The notes below the pieces were generated by a model that searched no databases, was not told the DNA's origin, and saw nothing but the letters and a program-made list of their open reading frames with translations. A stretch of 64,000 bases of DNA. Source: Hyphomicrobiaceae bacterium. Lineage in GTDB: Bacteria; Pseudomonadota; Alphaproteobacteria; Rhizobiales; Hyphomicrobiaceae. Positions within the stretch are counted from its first letter, which is position 1; each line of letters begins with the position of its first letter. Below, piece by piece: positions 43,334 through 52,293 of this stretch. The translations under genes were made by a program, and so were the position numbers. The stretch is taken from assembly GCA_025359185.1 (NCBI GenBank), contig JANYHF010000059.1, positions 1 to 64,000 on the forward strand, given 5' to 3'.

Positions 43334-44797
43334 ATGAGTATGCCTAAAGACCCTGAAGTGACGCTTGATCCCGCCGATTGGACAGCCGTTCGAGCCCTTT
43401 CGCACAGAGTCGTTGACGATGCTGTTCATCATCTTAGCACTGTTCGGAGCAGACCCGTCTGGCAGGAGATGCCGGACAACGTTCGCGCCCGCTATTTGAC
43501 AGAAGTTCCCCAGACCTCGACGCCGTTGGCGGCTGTTTACGAGGACATGATCGAAAATTTGTTACCCTACGCGATGGGCAACATTCATCCCCGTTTCTGG
43601 GGCTGGTATATGGGTTCCAGTAATTATACCGGAGCCTTGGCCGACTTCATCGCGGCCGTCGACGGGTCTAACGTTGGTGGCGGTAACACCGCAGCGGTAC
43701 ACTTAGACCGGCAAGTCGTGAGCTGGCTCAAGGCCATGATGCAATTCCCCGCCGATGCCAGCGGCACGCTGACGAGCGGCGGCTCAATGGCAAATATGGT
43801 CGGGCTGACTGTTGCTCGAAATGCAATGGCGGGGGTCGACGTTCGAACCCAAGGCGTGACCTCTTTGCCAAGGTCCTTGCGCTTTTATGCGTCGGATCAG
43901 GCGCATAGCTGCCACCAAAAAGCGATGGAAATGCTGGGGCTCGGCAGCCGGGCACTCCGGTTGGTGCCGACCGGTCCCGATTTCCAATTGAGCGTTGTGG
44001 CGCTTGAGCAGGCAATTGCACAGGACAGAGCAGCCGGACTTCGCCCGGCTTGCGTGATTGCGACTGCTGGAACAACAAATACAGGCGCAATTGACGATAT
44101 GCGGTCGATTGCGCAAGTCTGCCGTCGCGAAGACCTTTGGTTTCATGTTGATGGTTGTATTGGTGCCCTGATCAAAATAGCGCCAGCCAACTGCGGCCTC
44201 GTCGAGGGAATTGAGTTGGCGGATTCCATTGCGCTTGATCCGCACAAATGGCTTCACACACCCTTTGAGGCAGGCTGCGCCTTGTTGCGGGATTCCGCCA
44301 GACATCGCGCAACTTTTTCTTTACACGGAGAATATCTCGAAGAAAAGGCTCGTGGCATTGCGGCCGGTGAATTTTTGTCTGACTATGGATTTGAGTTGTC
44401 GCGCAGTTTCAAGGCCCTGAAGATTTGGATGTCCTTGAAGGAACATGGCGTTGCCAAGTTCGGCCAACTGATCGACCAGAATATTGCACAAGCCGCCTAT
44501 CTCGCAACGGTCATCAAAGCAGAACCCAAACTCAAATTGATGGCGCCATCGCCGATCAACATCGTCTGTTTCCGCTATCAGATTGAGGGCGCACCGGAGT
44601 CAGATCTGAAGGAAATCAACACAGAGATCATGCTGCGCCTGCAAGAAGCAGGGACGGCTGTGCCGACCGACACCACCGTACATGGCCAGCATTGCATTCG
44701 GGTTGCGATCAACAACCATCGAACCCGGCGTGAGGATCTGGACCTGCTGATCCGCGAAGTCGTGAGACTTGGCACGGAATTGGAAAACAGCCGGTGA
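43334..44797 (+). CDS. PLP-dependent group II decarboxylase (second copy, divergent)
   Basis: A 487-residue relative of aromatic-L-amino-acid decarboxylases. Lys305 (LDPHKWLHTPFEAG), Asp273 (FHVDGCIGALIK) and His191 (DQAHSCHQKAMEM) fit the active site, and GNIHPRFWGWYMGS is the substrate-side motif. It is not close to the copy at 10465. Codon third positions look visibly richer in A/T than its neighbours, and a frameshifted HxlR gene and repeat copy follow, hinting at acquired DNA. Starts at 43328, 43334 or 43340 are all possible. Confidence 0.82.
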   Translation: MSMPKDPEVTLDPADWTAVRALSHRVVDDAVHHLSTVRSRPVWQEMPDNVRARYLTEVPQTSTPLAAVYEDMIENLLPYAMGNIHPRFWGWYMGSSNYTGALADFIAAVDGSNVGGGNTAAVHLDRQVVSWLKAMMQFPADASGTLTSGGSMANMVGLTVARNAMAGVDVRTQGVTSLPRSLRFYASDQAHSCHQKAMEMLGLGSRALRLVPTGPDFQLSVVALEQAIAQDRAAGLRPACVIATAGTTNTGAIDDMRSIAQVCRREDLWFHVDGCIGALIKIAPANCGLVEGIELADSIALDPHKWLHTPFEAGCALLRDSARHRATFSLHGEYLEEKARGIAAGEFLSDYGFELSRSFKALKIWMSLKEHGVAKFGQLIDQNIAQAAYLATVIKAEPKLKLMAPSPINIVCFRYQIEGAPESDLKEINTEIMLRLQEAGTAVPTDTTVHGQHCIRVAINNHRTRREDLDLLIREVVRLGTELENSR

Positions 44798-44821
44798 TCA
44801 CCTGCGTCGAGGTTGGCAGTC

Positions 44822-45531
44822 TTATGAAGGCGTCCGGTTCGCCGTTTGCGGTTTTGCGGGCCGTGGTGTCTTGGCCGCTGCCGACAGCGGAAACCATTTG
44901 GGAAACGCCCGGCACACATGCCGCTCGCCGATGACCTGAACGATTTCCGAGCGCAAGGCTGTCTGCAGGGGCAAATCCCCCATCCAGACGCCAATCAGGT
45001 GCCGGGACGTGCTGGTGACGTAGCAATTCACATCCTTGCCTGGGTCCTCGTAACACAAATCGACCTCGCAGCCCTGGCAGACCAGCCACCACCGCCCAAA
45101 GGTATTGAGATCGGTAAAGGTGAAGCACAACACGGTCTCACCGTCTGGAAGGGCCGCCGTATCGATCCCCCGCTGGATATCAAACATCAGGAATGATACG
45201 TCAAAATCATCCGCACTCATCTCGTCGCGCGCCCAGCGCATCCCCCAAACCGCGAGTGCATCGATCACGCTGGAGAGTTCGCGGCCGGCCGGCGTCAAAC
45301 GATAGTCGTGGCCGCGCTGGCCGTTCAGGCGGCGCTTGACAATAACGCCCCCTCCTCAAGCTCTTTCAGCCGCGTATTGAGGACCGTCGGCGAAATGCGG
45401 GGCAGCCCCTTCTGCAGCAGATTGAACCGTGTGCTCCCCAGCAGCAGCTCGCGCACAATCAGGATCGACCAGGGATCGCCGATGATCTCCGCCGACTTGG
45501 CGACCGGGCAGAACTGACCGTATTTTTTCAT
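44822..45531 (-). pseudogene. HxlR-family transcriptional regulator, frameshifted
   Basis: The first frame (MKKYGQFCPVAKSAEIIGDP ... LNTRLKELEEG) is a typical HxlR winged helix that stops early. The next frame continues at the expected point with VIVKRRLNGQRGHDYRLTPA, GRELSSVIDALAVWGMRW and a C-terminal SCP2-like domain ending near 44822. The switch lies at a run of five G on the minus strand (45348-45352); a sixth G would restore LEEGGVIVKRR. It may be real decay, phase variation or a sequence error. The repeat element lies 26 bases upstream of its start. Confidence 0.85.
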
Positions 45532-45557
45532 CGGGTGCCTTTACTGAATTCCTTCTG

Positions 45558-45790
45558 CTAGTACCCACTATCAGAAGTATCTAATACGTCTGATCGCGGC
45601 TCCGCGAGCCGATCCGGCAGGCGCGCAACGCACCGGCCGGCCGTGGAACGCGACCCAGCGGGCGAACAAGGATGCTCGCCGGGTGCGTAACGGCGCTCGA
45701 CCATAGTTCACTATGCTCGTCGCGCCGTTCCTGCCCGGCGAGCTTCCTTGATCGTCATACGTGCTAGCTACTTCTGATAGTGGGTACTAG
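45558..45790. repeat. Palindromic repeat element, copy 3 (complete, 233 bp)
   Basis: Bounded by inverted ends CTAGTACCCACTATCAGAAG and its reverse complement. Inside is a second long imperfect palindrome around ACCATAGTTCACTATG with arms CTCGCCGGG and CCCGGCGAG. One strand is open from the left edge for about 60 codons, ending RRVRNGARP then TAG. It fills much of the divergent promoter region between the HxlR pseudogene and a membrane protein gene. No transposase is present. Confidence 0.88.
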
Positions 45791-45921
45791 CTGCCACCCG
45801 GCAGCCTGCCAACTGCGCAAAGCGTAGTTGGTTGGTGCGCTTGGCGCAGTATCTGCGAGGGCACGGACTCCATAATCCATCTGGAAAGGCCGTTTTGGCC
45901 TCGCAACGAATGGAGATTGGG

Positions 45922-46350
45922 ATGTTACGTTTTTTGAGGCATCTACTGGAATTCTTTGGCGTGGTCTATCTGCGGTTCCGCCCAGTGCCGCGTCTGTGGT
46001 GCGTGTGGCTGGTGGGCGTGAATGCCGCCTGTCTGCTCTTCATCACGCATATCGAGGCCCAAGCCGTCCTGGCGGTCACGGGCATCGCTGTCGTGGCTCA
46101 GACGCTCATTTATGGACGCATCGGCTTCACCCGCATCCTGGGTGCGGTTCATATCCTGTGGGTGCCGATGTTTGCCTGGATGGCCACCCGTCTTGACAGC
46201 ATCGCGGCCGAAACGGCACTGGCTCAATGGCTGCTGGTGTTGCTGGTCACTAATCTGATCTCAATGGCCGTGGATCTGACCGATACCATCCGCTTCCTGC
46301 GCGGCGAGCGGGCACCGCACTACACTTGGCGGTTAGCGGACCAATTCTGA
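45922..46350 (+). CDS. Hypothetical multi-pass membrane protein
   Basis: A 142-residue protein with about four hydrophobic segments (near residues 26-40, 47-65, 75-92 and 103-122) and a basic N-terminus MLRFLRHLLEFFGVVYLRFR. The family is not recognised. The ATG at 45922 has GGAG upstream, better placed than the ATG at 45910. The last residues DTIRFLRGERAPHYTWRLAD are polar. It stands alone, after the third repeat copy and before a hairpin. Confidence 0.65.
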   Translation: MLRFLRHLLEFFGVVYLRFRPVPRLWCVWLVGVNAACLLFITHIEAQAVLAVTGIAVVAQTLIYGRIGFTRILGAVHILWVPMFAWMATRLDSIAAETALAQWLLVLLVTNLISMAVDLTDTIRFLRGERAPHYTWRLADQF

Positions 46351-46380
46351 CATCACGGCACAAGGGTACACCGCGCTGGA

Positions 46381-46410
46381 GCCTCCGCAGCCTGACACGG
46401 CTCCGGAGGC
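46381..46410. terminator. Hairpin after the membrane protein gene
   Basis: GCCTCCG-C-AGCC-TGACAC-GGCT-C-CGGAGGC pairs over eleven bases with one internal mismatch pair, 31 bases past the stop at 46350. No T-run follows. Probable transcription end for the plus-strand gene, possibly shared with the minus-strand L19 transcript. Confidence 0.5.
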
Positions 46411-46417
46411 ATCAAAG

Positions 46418-46507
46418 CTAATTCAGTTTCGCCATAGCCAGCGGCACATTGAACTGCTCACACCAGATCCAGACCTCATTTTCGCAAACGAGAGTGACAA
46501 CCCTCAC
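46418..46507 (-). CDS. Possible 29-residue small protein overlapping the rplS stop
   Basis: A GTG overlapping the TGA of rplS opens a frame reading [20 protein letters not shown] then VPLAMAKLN and a TAG at 46418. The composition is protein-like with no low-complexity, and the GTGA overlap fits translational coupling. It may instead be a remnant. No family recognised. Confidence 0.35.
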   Translation of the reverse strand: MRVVTLVCENEVWIWCEQFNVPLAMAKLN

Positions 46508-47175
46508 CCCGCCGCCGGAGCATCCCCCTCAGCCACAGCCGGGGCCTCGGCAACCGCCGCCGCCGTCGCCAGCGAGCGGGCCTGGCCGATCCAGTCTTCC
46601 GTCTCCATGCGGCCCTTGAGGCTCATGGCGTCGTCGACTTTGGTGAGTTCGTCGTCGGTGAAATCGGCGATCTGCTCGAACTTGGTGACGCCGATCTTGG
46701 CGAGACGCAGCTTCAGTTCCTCGCTGACGCCTTTGATCTTGGTGAGATCGTCGGCTTCGCCCTTGGGCTTCTTGAAGCCCTTCCAGTTGTCGAGTTTGGC
46801 CAGTTCCTTGCCGCGCACGTCAGTACGCTCGAAAATACGAGCCGCTTTACCGCGCAGACCGCGCAGATAGTAAAGTTTAGCCCGGCGCACTTCGCCACGG
46901 CGCACGACCTGGATCGAGTCGATCATCGGCGAATACAGCGGGAACACGCGCTCGACGCCTTCGCCATAGGAAATCTTGCGAACCGTAAAACTCTGATTCA
47001 GCCCGCCGCCGTCGCGGGCGATGACGAGGCCCTCGTAAGCCTGGATACGCGAATTATCGCCGTCAACGATCTTGACGTTGACCTTGACGGTGTCGCCGGG
47101 CTCGAAATTGGGCACCGGACGTTTGGTGACCAAGGTGTGCAGTTGCTCGGCTTCGAGCTGCTGGATGATGTTCAT
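46504..47175 (-). CDS. rplS: 50S ribosomal protein L19 with C-terminal helix-hairpin-helix extension
   Basis: A 223-residue protein. Residues 1-118 are a normal L19 ([48 protein letters not shown]), which sits at the 30S-50S interface. The rest is extra: a linker, then at about 142-201 a helix-hairpin-helix-like module ([31 protein letters not shown]-type wording, [14 protein letters not shown]) and an Ala/Glu tail. The same module is known to me fused to L21 in Rhizobiales. rpsP-rimM-trmD do not precede it here. Confidence 0.93.
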   Translation of the reverse strand: MNIIQQLEAEQLHTLVTKRPVPNFEPGDTVKVNVKIVDGDNSRIQAYEGLVIARDGGGLNQSFTVRKISYGEGVERVFPLYSPMIDSIQVVRRGEVRRAKLYYLRGLRGKAARIFERTDVRGKELAKLDNWKGFKKPKGEADDLTKIKGVSEELKLRLAKIGVTKFEQIADFTDDELTKVDDAMSLKGRMETEDWIGQARSLATAAAVAEAPAVAEGDAPAAG

Positions 47176-47377
47176 GACGGCGGCCTTTCGAGCGAAGCGA
47201 GATTTTCGGCAACGCCAAATCCGGACCGGCGAATTTTCCCGTCACTGTCAGGAAAATCCACCATGCGGAGCGGCCGTCAAACGACGGCTCACGCGACCCG
47301 GTTGGCGGGGGATAGCGGTGGCTTAGCTGAAGTTGGCGGGGGTGTCGATGGAATTGTGAGCGGGTTCCGGCAAACCA

Positions 47378-47408
47378 CATCATGGCCAAGCTTGACCCGG
47401 CCATGATG
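47378..47408. repeat. Perfect hairpin of the CTTGACCCGGCC repeat family
   Basis: CATCATGGCC-AAGCTTGACCC-GGCCATGATG: ten paired bases, eleven-base loop. It lies in the 320-base divergent gap between rplS and a small secreted protein. The remainder of that gap holds the rplS leader and no gene. Confidence 0.65.
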
Positions 47409-47495
47409 AATGGGGGGGCCATGCATTTACTTTGCGTTAACACCGGCAAGCTATGACTTGAGGTTTGCTATGCCCCAACAGGCGGAACCCGCGCC

Positions 47496-47831
47496 ATGCG
47501 TCTGCCAGCCGCTGCCGTTTGTCTCCTGGCCTGCACCACGGCGGCAACGGCCAGCGGCCTGCCAGCCTTCGATTCCGCCGCCTATTGCGCCAAAGTTGGC
47601 TTTGTCGGCATGACCCAGACGACCACGACATTGGATGGCTGCTCGGCGCAAGAGGCCTCGGCGCGGGCCGATTTGATGCCAGTTTGGCCCAATGTTCCCG
47701 ATGATCTGCGCTCCCATTGTGTGCTGGCCGCCGAGTTTACCGGCACTGGCAGCTACGCGCTGCTGGCGAGCTGCCTCGCCAAGACGGCGGCCGAGCGTGC
47801 CCTCAACGGCGGCGAGACGGTGGGCAACTGA
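47496..47831 (+). CDS. Small secreted hypothetical protein
   Basis: A 111-residue protein with a signal peptide (MRLPAAAVCLLACTTAATAS, cleavage near residue 20). The mature part has four Cys (in AAYCAKVG, LDGCSAQE, SHCVLAAE and ASCLAK), probably two disulfides in the periplasm. I do not recognise the family. The ketopantoate-reductase-like gene starts 59 bases after its stop. Confidence 0.65.
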   Translation: MRLPAAAVCLLACTTAATASGLPAFDSAAYCAKVGFVGMTQTTTTLDGCSAQEASARADLMPVWPNVPDDLRSHCVLAAEFTGTGSYALLASCLAKTAAERALNGGETVGN

Positions 47832-47890
47832 AGCTGGTCCCGTGCCGAAATTTGTCGCAGAGTTGCCGGGCAAAGCGGAGCGCGGCAGGA

Positions 47891-48880
47891 ATGAAAGTCT
47901 GCATCTACGGGGCGGGGGCGATTGGCGGCTATCTGGCGAGCGGCTTGGCGAAGGGCGGCGGGGAGGTAAGCCTGATCGCACGCGGGCCGCATCTAGCGGC
48001 GATCCGGCGGCAGGGTCTGACGGTGCGTCAGGGCGGCCGGGAGGCCGTCACCAAATTGGCGGCGAGCGACCGGCCCGAGGATTTCGGCCCCCAGGATTAT
48101 GTCGTCATCGCGCTAAAGGCCCAGGCAGTTGCCGGAATCCTCGACCGGCTGCCAGCCATCTTGCATGAGCGCACAGCTGTGGTCACCGCCGTCAACGGCG
48201 TCCCCTGGTGGTACTTCCACGGCGTTGGCGGTGCCTACGAGGGCAAGACATTGGAGACCGTCGATCCTGGCGCGCGGCAATGGCGCGTGATCGGCCCAGC
48301 GCGGGCCATCGGCTGTGTCGTTTACCCCGCCGCCGAAGTGCTCGCGCCCGGCGTCATCGACGTCTTAGAGGGCGATCGCTTCTCCCTTGGCGAGCCCGAT
48401 GGCAGCGTCAGCGCGCGGGTGCAGGCGTTGGCCGATGTAATGCGCAAGGGCGGCCTGAAAGCGCCGGTGCGGCCGCGCTTGCGTGAGGAGATCTGGGTCA
48501 AGCTGCTCGGCAATGTCAGTTTCAATCCGATCTCGGCGCTGACGGGAGCGACGCTCGGCGAGATCTGCCGCGATGCTAGCACGCGCGCGCTGGTGCGGGC
48601 GATGATGGTGGAAGCAGCGGCGGTTGCGGCCAAACTCGGCGTGGTGGTGCCCATCGACGTCGACAAACGCATCGCGGGCGCCGAGGCGGTTGGCGAACAC
48701 AAGACGTCGATGTTGCAGGACCTGGAGCGAGGCCGGCCGATGGAGATCGATGCGCTGGTGGCCTCGGTCGCCGAGCTCGGCCGCCTCACCAGTGTGCCCA
48801 CGCCGCACATCGACGCGGTGCTGGCCCTGGTTCGCCAACGGGCGGCTTTGGCAGGATGTTACACAATCCCATCGGCGTAG
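47891..48880 (+). CDS. panE: 2-dehydropantoate 2-reductase-like protein (ApbA/PanE family)
   Basis: A 329-residue NADPH-dependent reductase. The N-terminal dinucleotide motif MKVCIYGAGAIGGYLA starts at the chosen ATG; the upstream in-frame extension lies over the previous gene. KLLGNVSFNPISALTGATLG carries the catalytic Lys and Asn region, and a late SMLQDLERGRPMEIDAL motif is typical. Known members make pantoate for coenzyme A; other family members act on different keto acids, so the exact substrate is not certain. GGCAGGA precedes the ATG. Confidence 0.85.
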   Translation: MKVCIYGAGAIGGYLASGLAKGGGEVSLIARGPHLAAIRRQGLTVRQGGREAVTKLAASDRPEDFGPQDYVVIALKAQAVAGILDRLPAILHERTAVVTAVNGVPWWYFHGVGGAYEGKTLETVDPGARQWRVIGPARAIGCVVYPAAEVLAPGVIDVLEGDRFSLGEPDGSVSARVQALADVMRKGGLKAPVRPRLREEIWVKLLGNVSFNPISALTGATLGEICRDASTRALVRAMMVEAAAVAAKLGVVVPIDVDKRIAGAEAVGEHKTSMLQDLERGRPMEIDALVASVAELGRLTSVPTPHIDAVLALVRQRAALAGCYTIPSA

Positions 48881-48926
48881 GTGCAACCGGCAGTCGCCCG
48901 TAGGGCAGCATACGCCACTGTAAGAC

Positions 48927-48945
48927 GGGCGACGGCCCGTCGCCC
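48927..48945. repeat. GGGCGAC hairpin, second copy
   Basis: GGGCGACG-GCC-CGTCGCCC followed by CCTAC, the same architecture as at 32667-32685 (eight-base stem, GCC loop). It lies 46 bases past the panE-like gene. Confidence 0.6.
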
Positions 48946-49012
48946 CTACGCGACGAGCCGCATTCCGTCCCTCACCGGTCCGACGGAAAGCCCTTGCTTG
49001 GCGCCGTCACCC

Positions 49013-49978
49013 ATGACACAGCCCACGGCCATGCTTTCTGTCCTCACCGTTGTCACGCCGGTCTTCGGCATCATCCTCGTTGGCTTCCTGGTAGCGCAGC
49101 GCCGCTGGCTGCCTGAGGGCACGGGCAAAGGACTGTCCGATTTCACCTTCACCATCGCCATGCCGGCGCTGTTGTTCCGCACCATGGTGACAGTCGAGCA
49201 ATCGGGGGTACCCCCGCTGGGGCTGCTGCTCGGATATTTCAGCGCCAATCTGATCACCTGGGTGCTGGCCTCCTACGCCACCACGCGCCTGCTGCGGCGG
49301 CCAATCGCCGATGCGCCCTCCATCGCCATGGCGGGCTGTTTTGGTAATACGGTCATGCTGGGCTTGCCGCTGGGCACTGCTTATTTCGGAAATCCGGCGG
49401 TGGCGGCGATTGCCGTTATCATCGCCCTGCACGCGCCCATCCTTTGGATCATCGCGACGTTGCAGCAGGAATGGATTTCTCGCACGGCGGGGACGGGCGA
49501 CCGCAGTTGGGGCCGGCTGCGTGAAGTCGCCATCGATCTCGCCACTAACCCCATCGTCTTCGCCGTCATTGCCGGCAGCCTGTGGCGGCTGACGGGGCTG
49601 GGCTTGCCTGTGGTCATCGATAAGATCATGGCGCTGCTCGGCCAGGCGGCTGTTCCCGGCTCGCTGTTCGCTCTCGGCATGGGGCTGACCCGCTTTGAAG
49701 TGCGCACCGATCTTTCCGCACTCTCGGTGATCACCCTGTTGAAGCTGATCGTCATGCCGGCTATTGCCTGGGTGATCGCCTCACAGGTGCTGGCGCTGGG
49801 GCCGGTCGGCACTGATGCAGTGACCCTGCTCGCCGCCTGCCCGACGGGTGCCAATGCGTTTCTCTTTGCCAGCCGCTGCGAACGGGCGGTGGGGCCGGTC
49901 TCGGGGGCCATCGCTGCTGGCACAACTGTTGCAGCGGTCACGATCTCAATTGTGCTGTTGATGTTGTCGCCCAGGTAA
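49013..49978 (+). CDS. AEC-family (auxin efflux carrier-like) transporter
   Basis: A 321-residue inner-membrane protein with about ten hydrophobic segments. The N-terminal VTPVFGIILVGFLVAQRRWL and FTIAMPALLFRTM stretches and the late CPTGANAFLFASR motif are characteristic of AEC permeases such as malonate or malate carriers. Start could be 49013 or 49031. It follows the panE-like gene in the same direction after about 130 bases with a hairpin between. Confidence 0.85.
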   Translation: MTQPTAMLSVLTVVTPVFGIILVGFLVAQRRWLPEGTGKGLSDFTFTIAMPALLFRTMVTVEQSGVPPLGLLLGYFSANLITWVLASYATTRLLRRPIADAPSIAMAGCFGNTVMLGLPLGTAYFGNPAVAAIAVIIALHAPILWIIATLQQEWISRTAGTGDRSWGRLREVAIDLATNPIVFAVIAGSLWRLTGLGLPVVIDKIMALLGQAAVPGSLFALGMGLTRFEVRTDLSALSVITLLKLIVMPAIAWVIASQVLALGPVGTDAVTLLAACPTGANAFLFASRCERAVGPVSGAIAAGTTVAAVTISIVLLMLSPR

Positions 49979-50289
49979 TGCCGCAATGCAACGGACAACT
50001 CATGGTGGCTGTTTGACAGTCCAGAGGGGCTGGACTAGCGTTCCGGGAACATTAAGCGTCGCCGTGCGTTATTGTGCGTCGCTATGGGAGCCGGGGTATC
50101 GCGATCTTGGGGCTCTGAAATGATTTCCCTATTTGCTGTGGAGTTCCTCTGCCCGGGCGACAGTTTCGCGGGCCCTGAACTCGTATGTCTTATACCGTAA
50201 GCGGCGTTGCCTCAGGCCCGACACCGGGCTGTCATGTTGCAACTCTAAGTAAAAGTCACTTGCCGGAACGACAGGAATTACCGATCCAC
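49979..50289. other. Gap upstream of ptsN
   Basis: About 310 bases. A hairpin AGTCCAG-AGGGG-CTGGACT at 50018-50036 lies 40 bases past the transporter stop and may end its transcript. The rest shows no convincing gene; an in-frame extension of ptsN from 50185 reads as non-coding. The ptsN promoter should be here. Confidence 0.5.
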
Positions 50290-50754
50290 ATGGACCTAGG
50301 TGATCTCATTAAGCCCGATGCCGTGATCGCGAATTTGCGCGCGCGTAGCAAAAAGGCTTTGCTTCCCGAAATCGCATTGCGCGCTGGCGAGCTGTTGAAA
50401 ATTGACGGCGCTTTGATCCAGGAAGCGATCTGGCGGCGCGAGATGCTCTCCTCGACCAGCATTGGCCGGGGCATCGCCATTCCGCACGCCCGGATGCCGC
50501 AGGTGGAGCATATGTTCGGCATGTTCGCGCGTTTAGAACAACCGATTGATTTCGAAGCCATGGACGCCCAGCCGGTCGATCTGGTGTTTTTGTTGTTGGC
50601 CCCGGAGCAGGCGGGTGCCGACCACCTGCAGGCGCTGGCCCGGGTGTCGCGGCTGATGCGGGACCCGGCGACACTTGAGCGCTTGCGCGGTAGCCGCACC
50701 CGTACCGCCATGTACGCCGTGCTGACCGAGCCTTCGACGTCCAACGCCGCGTGA
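50290..50754 (+). CDS. ptsN: PTS IIA-like nitrogen regulatory protein PtsN
   Basis: A 154-residue EIIA-Ntr. The phosphorylated His66 lies in GIAIPHARMPQV; MDLGDLIKPDAVIANLRARS is the usual N-terminus. It receives phosphate from NPr in the nitrogen phosphotransferase system and controls potassium uptake and metabolic regulators. Length is typical. rpoN and hpf, common neighbours, are not in the window. The DMT transporter gene starts ten bases after its stop. Confidence 0.92.
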   Translation: MDLGDLIKPDAVIANLRARSKKALLPEIALRAGELLKIDGALIQEAIWRREMLSSTSIGRGIAIPHARMPQVEHMFGMFARLEQPIDFEAMDAQPVDLVFLLLAPEQAGADHLQALARVSRLMRDPATLERLRGSRTRTAMYAVLTEPSTSNAA

Positions 50755-50764
50755 GCTGTCACAT

Positions 50765-51664
50765 ATGGCTGCCGAAACCAGCCGCACACTTGCCGCTCCG
50801 GGCCGCACCACGGGGACACTGTTGGTCACCGCCGCCGCCGTCCTGTGGAGCACGGGCGGACTGATTGTCAGGCTGCTGCCGGGCGTGGACAGCTGGACGA
50901 TTGTCTTTTGGCGCTCAGCGACGGCGTTCCTGTTTCTCTTTGTCCTGGGATTTGCGCTGGAGCGTGGCCGATTTCCGGCTGCCGTCTTACGCATGGGCTT
51001 GCCCGGTCTCGTCATCGCGCTGTGTTACACGGTCGCCTCCGTTGGCCTGGTGGTCGCCCTGAAGCTGACGAGCGTCGCCGATGTGCTCATTCTCATGAGC
51101 TGCGCGCCGTTGCTCGCCGCCATGCTCGGCCGGATTGTACTTGGCGAACGGCTGTCCGTGCTGGGTTGGACAGCACTGGCCATTTCCGTCGCAGGCGCTG
51201 GCGTCATGGTCTCCGACAGTTATGCGCGCGGTAATCTCGCAGGCGATCTGGTCGCGCTGGCGATGGCGTGCGCGCTGGCGATCGCAACCGTCACCTTCCG
51301 GCGGCACCGCGACGTCAGCCTGATCCCGGGCGTGTGCCTGGCCGCGCTGCTCGCGACACTGCTGGTGCTGCCGTTCGCCAAACCCTGGCCGCTGCCGTTG
51401 CGCGAGGCCGGGATGCTGACGTTTTTCGGCGCTGGGCAATTGGGCCTTGGGCTCGCCATGTTCGCGTCGGGCGCGCGGCTGATTCCTGCGGCACAGACTG
51501 CGATGCTTGGCGTGCTGGAGCCGGTCATCGGCCCCGTCTGGGTGTGGCTGGTGCTCGGCGAACAGCCCAGCCCCATGGGGATGGCCGGCGGCGCCGTTGT
51601 GCTGGCGGCGCTGATGCTATTTGCGCTTGCAGGGCTCTGGGACAAGGCGGGCAAATCAGATTAA
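50765..51664 (+). CDS. EamA/DMT-family transporter
   Basis: A 299-residue inner-membrane protein with ten predicted hydrophobic segments in two EamA repeats (LVTAAAVLWSTGGLIVRLLP near residue 19; LGVLEPVIGPVWVWLVLGEQ near 252). Substrate unknown. It is tightly linked to ptsN, ten bases apart, and is followed by rfbC about 55 bases later, so a long transcript ptsN-DMT-rfbCB is possible. Confidence 0.85.
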   Translation: MAAETSRTLAAPGRTTGTLLVTAAAVLWSTGGLIVRLLPGVDSWTIVFWRSATAFLFLFVLGFALERGRFPAAVLRMGLPGLVIALCYTVASVGLVVALKLTSVADVLILMSCAPLLAAMLGRIVLGERLSVLGWTALAISVAGAGVMVSDSYARGNLAGDLVALAMACALAIATVTFRRHRDVSLIPGVCLAALLATLLVLPFAKPWPLPLREAGMLTFFGAGQLGLGLAMFASGARLIPAAQTAMLGVLEPVIGPVWVWLVLGEQPSPMGMAGGAVVLAALMLFALAGLWDKAGKSD

Positions 51665-51719
51665 GTCAATGACGGGTGTGTTGCGTGACGTTGGGCTGAA
51701 CAAGCAGGAGCGCGAGAAG

Positions 51720-52283
51720 GTGCAGGTCGAACGGCTTGACATTCCGGACGTGGTCGCCATCACGCCGAAGCGGATCGGCGACACACGCGGTTTTTTCGCC
51801 GAGGTGTTCCGGCGCGACGCGTTCGCTGAGATCTGTCGTGGTGCCGATTTCGTGCAGGACAACCATTCGCGCTCGGCTGAGATGGGCACCATCCGTGGGC
51901 TGCATTTTCAGGCGCCGCCGTTCGCGCAGGCCAAACTCGTGCGTGTGGTGCGCGGCGCCATTCTCGATGTGGCAGTAGACATTCGCACCAGTTCGCCTAC
52001 CTACGGCCGCCATGTGACACGGATGCTGAGCGCGGACAACGGCACGCAGCTGTTCGTGCCCGCCGGTTTCGCGCATGGCTTCTGCACGCTCGAACCTGGA
52101 ACTGAGATAGACTACAAAGTGAGCAACTATTACAGCGCTGCTCACGATCGCGGGCTGGCCTGGGACGATCCCGCGCTTGGTATTGCTTGGCCTGTGACGC
52201 ACGAGAAAGCTGTACTCTCGGCGAAAGACCGCGCACATCTTAAATTGGCGGAATTGCCAGCCTGTTTCACCTACCGCGCCTGA
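51720..52283 (+). CDS. rfbC: dTDP-4-dehydrorhamnose 3,5-epimerase
   Basis: A 187-residue cupin-fold epimerase that converts dTDP-4-keto-6-deoxyglucose to dTDP-4-keto-L-rhamnose. [20 protein letters not shown] contains the catalytic His; [13 protein letters not shown] and [11 protein letters not shown] are standard. The GTG at 51720 is chosen: it has GGAG nine bases upstream and gives the family length, whereas the ATG at 51669 adds 17 residues. First of rfbC-rfbB-rfbA. Confidence 0.93.
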   Translation: MQVERLDIPDVVAITPKRIGDTRGFFAEVFRRDAFAEICRGADFVQDNHSRSAEMGTIRGLHFQAPPFAQAKLVRVVRGAILDVAVDIRTSSPTYGRHVTRMLSADNGTQLFVPAGFAHGFCTLEPGTEIDYKVSNYYSAAHDRGLAWDDPALGIAWPVTHEKAVLSAKDRAHLKLAELPACFTYRA

Positions 52284-52293
52284 GGAGATCGCA

